From M55B154 sp964486725 (lineage in GTDB: Bacteria > Spirochaetota > UBA4802 > UB4802): 64,000 bases of DNA. The notes under the pieces are model-generated. The model was not told where the DNA came from, ran no database searches, and saw only the letters and a list, made by a program, of their open reading frames with translations. Where the stretch lies: the NCBI GenBank assembly GCA_964486725.1, contig CAZAOK010000003.1:1-64000 (forward strand), given 5' to 3'. Position 1 is the stretch's first letter, and every line of letters begins with the position of its first letter. Of this stretch, positions 17,362-26,597 are shown piece by piece. Made by a program: the position numbers and the translations under genes.

Positions 17362-19170
17362 ATGGCTAAACTTAAAGAAACATCGGTTGCTGCGATATTT
17401 CAGAATAATGTTGCCAAATTTGGTGACAAGCCATGCGTTGCGTATAAAAAAGGCGATGCATATACTGATTTATCATGGAAGCAAATGAATGAGAAAATTC
17501 AGAATACCGCGTATTATCTTCTTGATCAGGGAATCAAGAAAGGTGACAAGGTTGCATTATTTGCACCCAACAGGTATGAATGGTACGTTGCTGATATGGC
17601 GATATTATCTATCGGTGCTGTAAACGTTCCCATCTATGCTACCAATTCACCTGATGAAGCGCTGTATATTCTTGAAGATTCAGACAGTAAAATATGCTTC
17701 TGCGGTACAGAGGATCATTTAGACAGAATACTCAAGGTAAGAAAAAAATTACCAAAACTTGCACAGCTTATTATTTTCGATGATTATCCTAAGAAGAAGC
17801 AGGGTGTGATAACCCTTGAAAAAGCAATGGAGCAGGGAAGCAGGTATAAATCCAAAGGAAATTTTGATAAACGACTAAAAGCAATAAAATCTGAAGATCT
17901 TGCAACCCTGATCTATACATCAGGAACAACAGGTAACCCTAAGGGGGTTATGCTTACGCATAATAATTTCGTATCCAACGTTAAACAGATTTTAGCTGAT
18001 TTCAGTGATTATGTAACAGAAAATGATGTATTCTTATCATTTCTTCCATTATCACATTCCCTTGAAAGAACTTCAGGATATTATTTAGCTATGACCGTGG
18101 GCGCGAAGATTGCGTACGCACAGGATTTTTCAACCATCCAGGAAAATCTTGCTGAAGTTCGACCAACATGCATGGTAAGTGTTCCCAGGCTTTACGAAAA
18201 AATTCATTCGGGAATATTATCAAAGGTTTCCGATGCAAAGGGTATTAAGAAATCCCTGTTCAACTGGTCAATGAAGATTGCCGCAAAGAATCTTCCATAT
18301 GTGTGTCAGGATAAAAAACCTGGAGGACTTCTGGGCAAGAAAGTAGAGATCGCTGATAAAATAATCTGGTCCAAGCTTAAAGAAACACTTGGCTTTGACA
18401 GGCTGCGTCTTGCCGTATCCGGTGGTGGGCCATTAGCGGTGTCTGATGCTGAGTTTTTTCTTGGTATGGGAATTGTTATATTGGAAGGATTTGGTCTCAC
18501 AGAAACAACCCCGGTTACTAACGTTAACAGGCCTGGAATAATTAAACCCGGAACAGTTGGTCCTCCATTGAAAAACACAAAGGTGAAAATATCCGATGAA
18601 GGGGAAATACTAATCAAAGGGCCCCAGGTGATGAAGGGATATTACAAGAATAAAGCCGCGACTAAAGAAGTTTTTACTAAGGATAATTTCTTCAGAACAG
18701 GGGATATAGGTATAATTGATGAAATGGGTCGACTTGCTATTACGGGTCGAATTAAAGATATTATTGTTACTTCAGGTGGTAAAAACATATCTCCGCAGAA
18801 TATCGAAAACAGCCTGAAGGAGTCCAAGTATATCGAGCAGGTTGCCATCATCGGTGACAAACGAAAATATTTATCAGCGTTGATAATACCCGCGTTCGAC
18901 GAAGTTAAAAAATGGGCGAAACGTAAAAATATTCAGTTTACGGATAGTACAGATCTGATCCAAAAATCTGAGGTGAATGAGCTGATAAGCAATGAAATCG
19001 AGAAATTCACCAAAAACCTTGCCCGCGTCGAACAGATAAGAAAATTTAAACTCCTGGATGCTGAATGGAGCCAGGAGACCGGGGAGCTCACACCTACTCT
19101 CAAGCTGAAGAGAAGAGTCATTGATGAAAAATATGCGAAAGAAATCGAAAGCATGTATCCCCAGGATTAA
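17362..19170 (+). CDS. Long-chain acyl-CoA synthetase (AMP-forming, FadD15-like)
   Basis: A 602-residue adenylate-forming enzyme that activates fatty acids to acyl-CoA. Seen: the P-loop TLIYTSGTTGNPKGVMLTH, FLPLSHSLERT, the GFGLTET adenine motif, the RTGDIG hinge aspartate region, GRIKDIIVTSGGKNISPQNIE, and a C-terminal TPTLKLKRR lysine motif. The length fits bacterial long-chain ligases with the FAA1-like C-terminus. Start at 17362, because GGAGG lies 5 nt upstream; the five extra residues to 17347 overlap that site. Monocistronic, with a bidirectional terminator behind it. Confidence 0.93.
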   Translation: MAKLKETSVAAIFQNNVAKFGDKPCVAYKKGDAYTDLSWKQMNEKIQNTAYYLLDQGIKKGDKVALFAPNRYEWYVADMAILSIGAVNVPIYATNSPDEALYILEDSDSKICFCGTEDHLDRILKVRKKLPKLAQLIIFDDYPKKKQGVITLEKAMEQGSRYKSKGNFDKRLKAIKSEDLATLIYTSGTTGNPKGVMLTHNNFVSNVKQILADFSDYVTENDVFLSFLPLSHSLERTSGYYLAMTVGAKIAYAQDFSTIQENLAEVRPTCMVSVPRLYEKIHSGILSKVSDAKGIKKSLFNWSMKIAAKNLPYVCQDKKPGGLLGKKVEIADKIIWSKLKETLGFDRLRLAVSGGGPLAVSDAEFFLGMGIVILEGFGLTETTPVTNVNRPGIIKPGTVGPPLKNTKVKISDEGEILIKGPQVMKGYYKNKAATKEVFTKDNFFRTGDIGIIDEMGRLAITGRIKDIIVTSGGKNISPQNIENSLKESKYIEQVAIIGDKRKYLSALIIPAFDEVKKWAKRKNIQFTDSTDLIQKSEVNELISNEIEKFTKNLARVEQIRKFKLLDAEWSQETGELTPTLKLKRRVIDEKYAKEIESMYPQD

Positions 19171-19196
19171 TCATCGATATGATAACAGGCAAACAA

Positions 19197-19224
19197 AAAA
19201 GGCAACGTGAATACGTTGCCTTTT
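19197..19224. terminator. Bidirectional terminator between the acyl-CoA synthetase gene and ahcY
   Basis: A perfect 12-bp stem, AAAAGGCAACGT paired with ACGTTGCCTTTT, with a GAAT loop. It serves both convergent genes. Confidence 0.9.
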
Positions 19225-19251
19225 AGCTTATTAATAGCCAGTTGCAATATG

Positions 19252-20715
19252 TTAATAGCGGTAATGATCCGGCTTGTATGGACCTTCAACTGGTACACCA
19301 AGATATTCAGCCTGTTTAGGTGTCAATTTTTCAAGATGAACATCAAGACGATCAAGATGCAATCGTGCCACTTCTTCATCAAGTTCTTTAGGGAGTGTAT
19401 ATACCTGGTTATCAAGTTTTTCACTTGCAAGTTTGATTTGCGCCAGTGTCTGGTTGGTAAAACTATTACTCATAACAAAACTTGGGTGACCTGTAGCATT
19501 ACCAAGATTAACGAGACGCCCTTCTGAAAGTACAATGATTGAATTGCCTGATTTCAATGTCCACACGTCAACCTGTGGTTTTATAGTTGTTTTTTTGCAC
19601 TCGGGAGAATTTTCAAGATAGCTCATCTGTATCTCACTATCAAAATGTCCTATATTACACATGACAGCCTCGTTTTTCATCTTTTCCATGTGTTCACCCG
19701 TAATTACATCACAACATCCGGTGGCAGTAACAAAAATGTCACCCTGTGTTATAACTTCATTAAGCGTTCTAACTTCGTACCCTTCCATACTTGCCTGGAG
19801 AGCACAGATCGGATCAATTTCAGTTATTATTACACGGGCACCAAAACCTTTCATTGACTGAGCACAACCTTTGCCCACATCCCCATATCCGCATATAACT
19901 ACTACTTTACCGGAAATCATAATATCAGTTCCACGTTTAATACCATCAGCAAGTGATTCACGACAGCCATAAAGATTGTCAAATTTTGACTTTGTAACAG
20001 AATCATTAACATTTATAGCTGGAAACAATAATTCACCATTTTTCGCAAGCTGATACAACCTGTGCACACCCGTGGTTGTTTCTTCAGATACACCACGAAT
20101 CTTTTTAGCAATTGCTGTCCATTTGCCTGGTTCATTTTTATAAGATACTGCCAGTCTTTCTATTAAACATGCCATATCGGGATTATCATATTCTTTATCC
20201 AGTATTGAAGGATCTTTCTCAATATCTACACCAAGATGCACATACATTGTGGCATCCCCACCATCATCAACAATCAAATCCGGTCCTGTGCCGTCTGGCC
20301 AGGTCAATGCCTGTTCTGTACACCACCAGTATTCACGAAGTGTTTCACCTTTCCATGCAAATACTGCTGCCTGTCCGGATTCTGCTATTGCGGCTGCTGC
20401 GTGATCCTGTGTTGAAAAAATATTGCAAGAAGCCCAGCGTACATCGGCCCCAAGTTCGATCAATGTTTCGATAAGCATTGCAGTCTGGATAGTCATATGC
20501 AGGCTACCCATTATCTTTAATCCCTTTAATGGCTTTTCTTTGCCGTATTTTTCGCGAACAGCCATAAGACCAGGCATTTCATTTTCTGAAAGTTGCATCT
20601 CAACTCTACCGTCCCTGGCAAGTGAAATATCTTTCACTTTATAAGGAAGAGCAGGGTCATATGCTAAAAATGAATTTGAATCATTTTCTACTGACTGTGA
20701 TGTATTTTTACCCAT
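19252..20715 (-). CDS. ahcY: Adenosylhomocysteinase
   Basis: S-adenosylhomocysteine hydrolase, splitting SAH into adenosine and homocysteine in the methyl cycle; 487 residues. Seen: GSLHMTIQTAMLIETLIELGADVRWASCNIFSTQD near the N-terminus, the NAD-binding VVICGYGDVGKGCAQ, the VTATG and CNIGHFDSE segments, and the conserved C-terminal PYKPDHYRY. It is at the long end for the family, with the inserted segment found in many bacteria. GGGAG precedes the ATG. Transcribed alone, divergent from the NlpC/P60 gene. I looked for an SAH riboswitch in the short leader and saw none. Confidence 0.97.
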   Translation of the reverse strand: MGKNTSQSVENDSNSFLAYDPALPYKVKDISLARDGRVEMQLSENEMPGLMAVREKYGKEKPLKGLKIMGSLHMTIQTAMLIETLIELGADVRWASCNIFSTQDHAAAAIAESGQAAVFAWKGETLREYWWCTEQALTWPDGTGPDLIVDDGGDATMYVHLGVDIEKDPSILDKEYDNPDMACLIERLAVSYKNEPGKWTAIAKKIRGVSEETTTGVHRLYQLAKNGELLFPAINVNDSVTKSKFDNLYGCRESLADGIKRGTDIMISGKVVVICGYGDVGKGCAQSMKGFGARVIITEIDPICALQASMEGYEVRTLNEVITQGDIFVTATGCCDVITGEHMEKMKNEAVMCNIGHFDSEIQMSYLENSPECKKTTIKPQVDVWTLKSGNSIIVLSEGRLVNLGNATGHPSFVMSNSFTNQTLAQIKLASEKLDNQVYTLPKELDEEVARLHLDRLDVHLEKLTPKQAEYLGVPVEGPYKPDHYRY

Positions 20716-20800
20716 TTTTGCTCCCTGTTATGTTTTTTATGATTGCTTGGAAAATTAAATTAATTGCGAGGTAATAATAAATTTTTTAGTTTATTAAGTA

Positions 20801-20828
20801 AAGATAGTACTATATTAAAAAGTGTCAA
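20801..20828 (-). promoter_or_regulatory. Predicted promoter of ahcY
   Basis: On the minus strand, TTGACA (20828-20823) and TATCTT (20806-20801) are separated by 16 nt, about 85 nt before the ahcY start. Confidence 0.5.
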
Positions 20829-20885
20829 GAAAATAAACCGGTTAGTATATTTTAAAAAATATACCCTGGTACCGATAATTAGAAT

Positions 20886-21437
20886 ATGAAAGATATTTAC
20901 CCTGTAAAATCAGCTGTATTATTGACCATAATAATATTTACAATTATCTTTACCGGTTGTGTGCCACCTGATACAATCAGGTACAATCAATTCAGTAATC
21001 TTGGAAATCCACGAAAAAATTTAATACATACAGCTGAAAGATACATTGGAGTTAAGTACAAAAATGGTGGGAATAATCCATCAGGGTTTGACTGCTCAGG
21101 GTATGTGTACTATGTGTATAATAAAAACGGTTACAAGTTGCCAAGATCTTCTGTGGAACAATTCAGAAGAGGAAGGGAAATACCTCTACGATACGCAAAA
21201 CCCGGTGACCTTGTTTTTTTCAACACATCAGGCAGAAGGATTTCACATGTAGCCATATACACTGGTAACAACCGCTTTATCCATGCGCCAAGCTCTGGGA
21301 AAAGAGTATCCTATGCCAGAATTGACAATTCTTACTGGAAAGAAAGATTTGTATGTGCCGTAACTTATTTTAGAAAAAAACCCGCATATGGCAAAACTAA
21401 TGATAAAAGAAGTACAATACCAATCAGATATCAATAG
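20886..21437 (+). CDS. NlpC/P60 family lipoprotein (cell-wall peptidase)
   Basis: A 183-residue lipid-anchored peptidoglycan endopeptidase. Seen: a hydrophobic signal ending in the lipobox FTGC (Cys25), then an NlpC/P60 domain with catalytic Cys70 in GFDCSGYV, His121 in ISHVAIY and His133 in RFIHAPS. The segment AKPGDLVFF is typical of this fold. Known: such enzymes cut gamma-D-glutamyl-meso-diaminopimelate links. Inferred: it acts in the periplasm on wall turnover or division. A basic tail follows the domain. Confidence 0.92.
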   Translation: MKDIYPVKSAVLLTIIIFTIIFTGCVPPDTIRYNQFSNLGNPRKNLIHTAERYIGVKYKNGGNNPSGFDCSGYVYYVYNKNGYKLPRSSVEQFRRGREIPLRYAKPGDLVFFNTSGRRISHVAIYTGNNRFIHAPSSGKRVSYARIDNSYWKERFVCAVTYFRKKPAYGKTNDKRSTIPIRYQ

Positions 21438-21468
21438 GTATTGTCAGAACATGAATAGTATATATTTC

Positions 21469-21497
21469 TTGACAAAATATTCATATCGGACTATTTT
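21469..21497 (+). promoter_or_regulatory. Predicted promoter of coaD
   Basis: TTGACA (21469-21474), a 17-nt spacer and TATTTT (21492-21497), about 30 nt before the coaD start. Confidence 0.55.
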
Positions 21498-21527
21498 GCT
21501 TAATCGGAGAGGATAGGCTGGCTTTTT

Positions 21528-22013
21528 ATGCGAATTGGAATATACCCTGGATCATTTGATCCTTTAACCAATGGTCACCTTGATATCATAGAAAGGGCAA
21601 AGCGAGTATGCGATAAGCTTTATGTTGCGGTTGCCCGAAACAGTGACAAAAAACCTCTTTTCTCAGTTGAGGAGAGGATTGAGATGTTATCAAAATGCTG
21701 CGATAATGAAGGATGTACTTCTCTTGAAATCGTATCATTTGAAGGTCTTCTTGCTGATTTTTGCAGGGAGAAGAAAATAGATATCATTATTCGTGGATTG
21801 CGGGCCATCGTTGACTTTGAATATGAGTACGCAATAGCACTCATGAACAGGCAACTTGCTCCAGGTGTTGAAACAACATTCTTGATGGCTAAGAGTGAAT
21901 ATTCATTTGTTTCTTCAAACATGGTAAAGGAAGTAGCCAGTTACGGTGGCAATGTATCTCCACTAGTTCCTCAATTTGTCAATAAAAAGCTGCAGGATAA
22001 GTTTTCCTCCTGA
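21528..22013 (+). CDS. coaD: Phosphopantetheine adenylyltransferase
   Basis: Fourth step of coenzyme A synthesis: ATP + 4'-phosphopantetheine to dephospho-CoA. 161 residues, the normal length. Seen: IGIYPGSFDPLTNGHLDII with the nucleotidyltransferase TxGH motif, VAVARNSDKKPLFSVEERIEML, IIRGLRAIVDFEYEYAIALMNRQLAP, and the C-terminal YSFVSSNMVKEVASYGG, which carries the second ATP-binding signature. It lies ahead of rny by about 100 nt and may be read through into it. Confidence 0.96.
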   Translation: MRIGIYPGSFDPLTNGHLDIIERAKRVCDKLYVAVARNSDKKPLFSVEERIEMLSKCCDNEGCTSLEIVSFEGLLADFCREKKIDIIIRGLRAIVDFEYEYAIALMNRQLAPGVETTFLMAKSEYSFVSSNMVKEVASYGGNVSPLVPQFVNKKLQDKFSS

Positions 22014-22120
22014 TCCCTTCCGGTTTTCGAGATACTATTATCTGTAAATATACAGGTAATAATATCTGCATAATTAATTAATGTAGAGTGAAACAATATG
22101 ACTATGATAGGAGGATACAT

Positions 22121-23656
22121 ATGAATGTCGGGACAATCCTCCTGATTGCAGCTCTCCCGGTTACAGGTATAGCAGGATACGCAATACGTGCGTATCTTGG
22201 CAAAATAAAGCTTAATTCTGCAGAATCACAATCGCACAGGATTGTTCAGGATGCGATAAAGGATGCCGAATCCAAGCGTAAAGAACTCCTCATCGAGACA
22301 AAAGATCAACTTCTCAAAGAAAAGAATATTTTTGAGAAGGAGATGAGAGAACGAAGAGTTGAATTGCAGAATATTGAAAGACGTATTCTGCAAAAAGAAG
22401 AAAACCTGGACAGCAGAACTCAGGAACTCGAAAAGCAGGAAAAAGTTCTTCAGTTAAGAGAGCGCGAAAATCAGGAAAAAGAAGAAGAATTAAGAAGAGA
22501 ATTTGAAAATCATCGCAAAGAACTCGAAAGAATTTCCGGACTTACCAGTGAAGAAGCAAAACAACTTCTTTTAAAAAATCTTGAAAATGAAGTACGATTT
22601 GAATCAATTAAGTTGATCAACAAGATCGACGAAGAAGCAAGAAGAACAGCTGACAAGAAAGCAAAAGAGATCGTTCTTACCGCTATTCAGCGAAGTGCCT
22701 CAGAATACACATCCGAAAGTACAATCACTACAGTATCTTTGCCATCTGATGACATGAAAGGCAGGATTATCGGAAGAGAAGGGCGAAATATTCGAACTCT
22801 TGAAAATCTTACCGGTGTAGATATGATTATAGATGATACTCCGGAAGTTGTTGTTATATCCGGTTTTGATCCTGTTCGCCGTGAAATAGCAAGGTTATCT
22901 CTTGAAAGATTGATACAAAACGGAAGAATTCACCCCGCAAGAATTGAAGAAGTTGTAGAAAAGGTTACCGAGGAACTTGAAGAAAGCATGCTTGATGAAG
23001 GTGAAAGAGGAGCATTTGAACTCGGAATACCCGGAATAAGCAAAGACGCCCTGTATCAGATCGGTAAGCTTAAGTACAGAAGCAGTTATGGTCAAAGTGT
23101 GCTTTCACATAGTAAAGAGGTTGCAAATTTAGCCGGAATAATGGCAGGAGAACTTAAGCTGAATGTGCAACTTGCCAAGCGGGCTGGACTGCTTCACGAT
23201 ATTGGAAAGGGCAGCATCGTAGAAGGTGAAGGTGCTCATGCCATTGTTGGTGCTGAAATGGCGAAAAAGTTTGGTGAAGATGATAACGTTATCAATATAA
23301 TCGCATCTCATCATAATGACAGGGAGCCCCAGTCATTTGAAGCAATACTTGTTCAGGTAGCTGATGCCATTTCTGCTTCAAGGCCTGGTGCAAGACGTGA
23401 ATCCCTTGATACCTACTTAAAAAGACTTGAAAACCTGGAAAACATAGCATCTACATTCAAGGGTGTTGATAAATGTTATGCCATACAGGCCGGACGCGAA
23501 ATAAGGGTTATGGTTTCAAATGAGCTTGTAAACGATGAAAAAGCACAAATTCTAGCCAGGGAGATTGCAGAAAAAATAGAATCAGAACTTAAATATCCTG
23601 GCATAGTAAGAGTAACTGTCATTCGCGAAACAAGAATAGTTGATTACGCAAAATAA
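22121..23656 (+). CDS. rny: Ribonuclease Y
   Basis: Membrane-anchored endoribonuclease that starts mRNA decay; 511 residues. Seen: an N-terminal transmembrane helix, a long charged coiled coil (about 25-200), a KH domain (MKGRIIGREGRNIRTLE), and an HD domain with the metal motif LLHDIGKG and later HHNDREP. Start at 22121, as GGAGG lies just upstream; the 11-residue extension has no ribosome site. Followed by two hairpins, then ymdB, its frequent neighbour across bacteria. Confidence 0.97.
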   Translation: MNVGTILLIAALPVTGIAGYAIRAYLGKIKLNSAESQSHRIVQDAIKDAESKRKELLIETKDQLLKEKNIFEKEMRERRVELQNIERRILQKEENLDSRTQELEKQEKVLQLRERENQEKEEELRREFENHRKELERISGLTSEEAKQLLLKNLENEVRFESIKLINKIDEEARRTADKKAKEIVLTAIQRSASEYTSESTITTVSLPSDDMKGRIIGREGRNIRTLENLTGVDMIIDDTPEVVVISGFDPVRREIARLSLERLIQNGRIHPARIEEVVEKVTEELEESMLDEGERGAFELGIPGISKDALYQIGKLKYRSSYGQSVLSHSKEVANLAGIMAGELKLNVQLAKRAGLLHDIGKGSIVEGEGAHAIVGAEMAKKFGEDDNVINIIASHHNDREPQSFEAILVQVADAISASRPGARRESLDTYLKRLENLENIASTFKGVDKCYAIQAGREIRVMVSNELVNDEKAQILAREIAEKIESELKYPGIVRVTVIRETRIVDYAK

Positions 23657-23662
23657 TTCCTG

Positions 23663-23697
23663 GCGATCTACAATGATTTTATATCATTGTAGATCGC
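23663..23697 (+). terminator. Long perfect hairpin after rny
   Basis: A perfect 15-bp stem, GCGATCTACAATGAT with its inverted copy, and a 5-nt loop. No T-run follows directly, so it may be an mRNA 3'-end stabiliser rather than a stand-alone terminator. Confidence 0.55.
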
Positions 23698-23719
23698 GTA
23701 AAAGAATAATGAAGAACGG

Positions 23720-23760
23720 GGATGACAGCCTTCAATGGTTGTCATCCTGTTTCTTTTTTT
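23720..23760 (+). terminator. Intrinsic terminator between rny and ymdB
   Basis: Arms GGATGACAGCC and GGTTGTCATCC with a TTCAAT loop, followed by TGTTTCTTTTTTT. Confidence 0.75.
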
Positions 23761-23801
23761 ACTACTTAATTTTAATAATATAGTATTATACTAAGTGCAA
23801 T

Positions 23802-24590
23802 ATGGTAAATAATAACGAAATAAAAGTTCTCATGATTGGTGATATCGTAGGCAAACCTGGTAGAAAAATCATTAAAAATAGACTTGCCGATATTTCCAAA
23901 TCGCATAAAATTAATAAAGTGATAGCTAATGGTGAAAATTCTGCGGGTGGCCTATCTATTACCCCGGATGTCGCATCAGAATTATTCGATTGTGGAGTGG
24001 ATGTCATTACAACGGGAAATCACGTATGGAATAATAAATCGATAAATGATATGCTGGACAACGAACCACGACTTCTTCGACCGGCTAACTATCCGGAAGG
24101 TGCTCCAGGATCGGGAATATTTACATTTAGCAATATGTCACCAAAAATATCCGTGATGAACCTTCAGGGCAGAGTTGAGATGCAGCCAATTGATTGTCCA
24201 TTCAGGAAATTTGATCAACTTTATAACAATCTTGATGATAAAAATGATATCATAATTGTTGACTTTCACGCCGAAGCCTCATCAGAAAAAAAGGCTTTCG
24301 GGTGGTATCTTGACGGAAGGGCTTCTGCGGTATGCGGAACTCATACACATGTGCAAACCGCTGATAACGAAATATTACCCGGTGGTACCGCGTATATTTC
24401 TGATATTGGCATGACAGGTTCATTTAATTCAGTAATAGGTATGAACAAGGAGAAATCCATCGATAATTTCCTTAATCAGACGAGAATACGTTTTGAAGTC
24501 GCAACTGGAGATAATCGAATTAATGGAGTAATCTTAACTTTTTCACTTGAAGGAAAAACTTTAGGAATCGAACGTCTTGTGGTAAAATGA
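23802..24590 (+). CDS. ymdB: YmdB family metallophosphoesterase (2',3'-cyclic-nucleotide 2'-phosphodiesterase)
   Basis: A 262-residue calcineurin-like phosphoesterase of the YmdB family. Seen: MIGDIVGKPGRK (first metal Asp), ANGENSAGG (Asn/Glu), TTGNHVWN, DFHAEASSEKKAFGWYLDGRASAVCGTHTHVQTAD with the His ligands, and DIGMTGS, all family signatures. Known: the B. subtilis enzyme hydrolyses cyclic nucleotides and affects biofilm gene expression; it commonly sits next to rny. The region before the ATG has no strong ribosome site. Confidence 0.93.
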   Translation: MVNNNEIKVLMIGDIVGKPGRKIIKNRLADISKSHKINKVIANGENSAGGLSITPDVASELFDCGVDVITTGNHVWNNKSINDMLDNEPRLLRPANYPEGAPGSGIFTFSNMSPKISVMNLQGRVEMQPIDCPFRKFDQLYNNLDDKNDIIIVDFHAEASSEKKAFGWYLDGRASAVCGTHTHVQTADNEILPGGTAYISDIGMTGSFNSVIGMNKEKSIDNFLNQTRIRFEVATGDNRINGVILTFSLEGKTLGIERLVVK

Positions 24591-24602
24591 GGGAAGATAT
24601 CC

Positions 24603-24631
24603 TTGACAATATAGTTGTAATATAAATATAT
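24603..24631 (+). promoter_or_regulatory. Predicted promoter of dxs
   Basis: TTGACA (24603-24608), a 17-nt spacer and ATATAT (24626-24631), about 40 nt before the GTG start of dxs. Confidence 0.45.
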
Positions 24632-24668
24632 TTATTCGTGTAAATTTTAATAATATTGGAATAAATTT

Positions 24669-26597
24669 GTGTCACTTCTCGAAGACATACATGAAGTTGA
24701 AGACATCAAAACACTTGACCTGGATCAACTTAAAATTCTTGCATACGACATCAGAAAAGATATAATTGACGTTGTATCCAAGAATGGGGGCCACCTGTCT
24801 TCTTCGCTTGGTACAGTGGAATTGACCCTGTCATTACATTATGTATTCAATTCTCCAAAAGACAAAATAATCTGGGATGTAGGACATCAAAGCTACGCGC
24901 ACAAGCTTCTTACCGGAAGAAAAGATACTTTTAAAACATTGCGTACTTTTGAAGGTATCAGTGGTTTCCCCAAAAATTCCGAATCACCTCATGACTGTTA
25001 TAACACAGGACACAGTAGTACCTCACTATCACTTGCACTTGGTGAAGCAATTTCCAGGGATCTGCATAAGAATAATAACAAGGTTATTGCGGTTATCGGG
25101 GACGGATCACTGACTGCAGGTATGGCCTTTGAGGCATTAAATCAGATTGGACATCTTAAAAAAGATGTTATAATAATTCTTAATGATAATGAACATTCAA
25201 TTGATAAAAATGTTGGCGCTCTCTCTGAATATCTTCTCAGGGTTATAACAGGAAGTATGTACAACAAGCTTCGTAAAAAATCATATGATTTTATACGAAA
25301 GATTCCCCGTTATGGTATAAAGATTTTTAATCTTTTTGATAAGATCGAAGCCAGGATAAAAGGAATATTTTTGCCTGGAAGTTTTTTCGAAGATTTGGGT
25401 ATCAGGTATTTCGGTCCGGTTGACGGACATAACATACATATGCTCGTGGAAATGATGCAGCGAATAAGCCAGATCAACGTTGGTCCTAAAATTATCCACG
25501 TGTATACGAAAAAGGGAAAAGGGTACGAGCCAGCAGAAAAAAAACCAGCAATTTTTCATGGTACAGGGCCATTTAACATTAAAACAGGTAAGCAGTTATC
25601 AAAAAATACTAATCTTAACTTCTCAAGCATAGCCGGTAAAACCCTCGCCGCGATTGCAAGGAAAGACAAAAAAATTATTGGCATAACAGCCGCGATGAAA
25701 CTTGGTACCGGCCTGCATGAATTTGAAAAAATAGCTCCTGAACGGTTTTTTGACGTAGGTATATGCGAACAGCATGCCATAACGATGGCAGCATCAATCG
25801 CCAAAAATGGATTCAAACCATTTGTTTCAATTTACTCAACGTTTTTACAGCGTGCCTATGATCAGCTTGTTCATGATGTTGGTATAATGAATTTGCCTGT
25901 TAAATTGCTTATAGACAGGGCTGGTATTGTTGGCGATGATGGAGAAACACATCACGGCCTTCTTGATATAAGCCTGATACGAACCATCCCTAATTTTGTT
26001 TTACTTGCTCCAACAAATGGTATAGAACTCCGTGATATGTTATATTTCGCGGCATCATATGACAAAGGTCCAATTGCAATCCGCTATCCCAGGGGTGAAG
26101 CCCTTTCAAGTGAAATTCGTTTAAGTCAATTCAATAAATTCAATTATCCATCAATTCATACTTTAATCACTGGTAATGATATTGCCATATTCGCTGTTGG
26201 TGACATGACAAAAGTAGCAATTGATGTTAATAATCTATTACGCAAACAGGATTTTACAGCAACTGTTGTGTCCCTTTTATCTTTAAAACCATTAGATTCA
26301 ATCGCAATCAATCAAATTATAGATACTCATAAATATTTCATTACCCTTGAAAACGCATACATCGGTGGTGGTATTGGAGAATACTTAAATACCCGTGTTG
26401 AAAACAAAAATTTACACAAATTACTGTTTAATGGTGGTTTTCCTGATCGATTCATTCCCCATGGAAAACCCGATCAGTTATTTGCACTTAACCAACTTGA
26501 CGCGGAATCACTAACAGGAATTATTATTAATAATATTAATCAAAGATCTTTTGATGAACAAAAAAACACGCCTCGACGCATACCTCGCAGAGCATAA
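24669..26597 (+). CDS. dxs: 1-deoxy-D-xylulose-5-phosphate synthase
   Basis: First enzyme of the MEP isoprenoid pathway, joining pyruvate and glyceraldehyde 3-phosphate with TPP; 642 residues, full length. Seen: SKNGGHLSSSLGTVELT, IWDVGHQSYAHKLLTGR, the TPP/Mg motif GDGSLTAGMAFEALN with LNDNEHSI, the catalytic Glu in DVGICEQHAI, and DRAGIVGDDGETHHG and IRYPRGEA in the C-terminal half. GTG start. Its last 44 nt overlap tlyA. The pathway's final enzyme, IspH, is also in this window (33003-34733), on the opposite strand. Confidence 0.97.
   Translation: MSLLEDIHEVEDIKTLDLDQLKILAYDIRKDIIDVVSKNGGHLSSSLGTVELTLSLHYVFNSPKDKIIWDVGHQSYAHKLLTGRKDTFKTLRTFEGISGFPKNSESPHDCYNTGHSSTSLSLALGEAISRDLHKNNNKVIAVIGDGSLTAGMAFEALNQIGHLKKDVIIILNDNEHSIDKNVGALSEYLLRVITGSMYNKLRKKSYDFIRKIPRYGIKIFNLFDKIEARIKGIFLPGSFFEDLGIRYFGPVDGHNIHMLVEMMQRISQINVGPKIIHVYTKKGKGYEPAEKKPAIFHGTGPFNIKTGKQLSKNTNLNFSSIAGKTLAAIARKDKKIIGITAAMKLGTGLHEFEKIAPERFFDVGICEQHAITMAASIAKNGFKPFVSIYSTFLQRAYDQLVHDVGIMNLPVKLLIDRAGIVGDDGETHHGLLDISLIRTIPNFVLLAPTNGIELRDMLYFAASYDKGPIAIRYPRGEALSSEIRLSQFNKFNYPSIHTLITGNDIAIFAVGDMTKVAIDVNNLLRKQDFTATVVSLLSLKPLDSIAINQIIDTHKYFITLENAYIGGGIGEYLNTRVENKNLHKLLFNGGFPDRFIPHGKPDQLFALNQLDAESLTGIIINNINQRSFDEQKNTPRRIPRRA

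Noticed and set aside
20716..20885. An SAH riboswitch upstream of ahcY
   Set aside because: The leader is short and AT-rich; I saw no pseudoknot-like conserved core.
26554..26597. The dxs/tlyA overlap as a sequencing error
   Set aside because: Both proteins end and start in family-typical ways, and overlaps of this kind are common for this pair.
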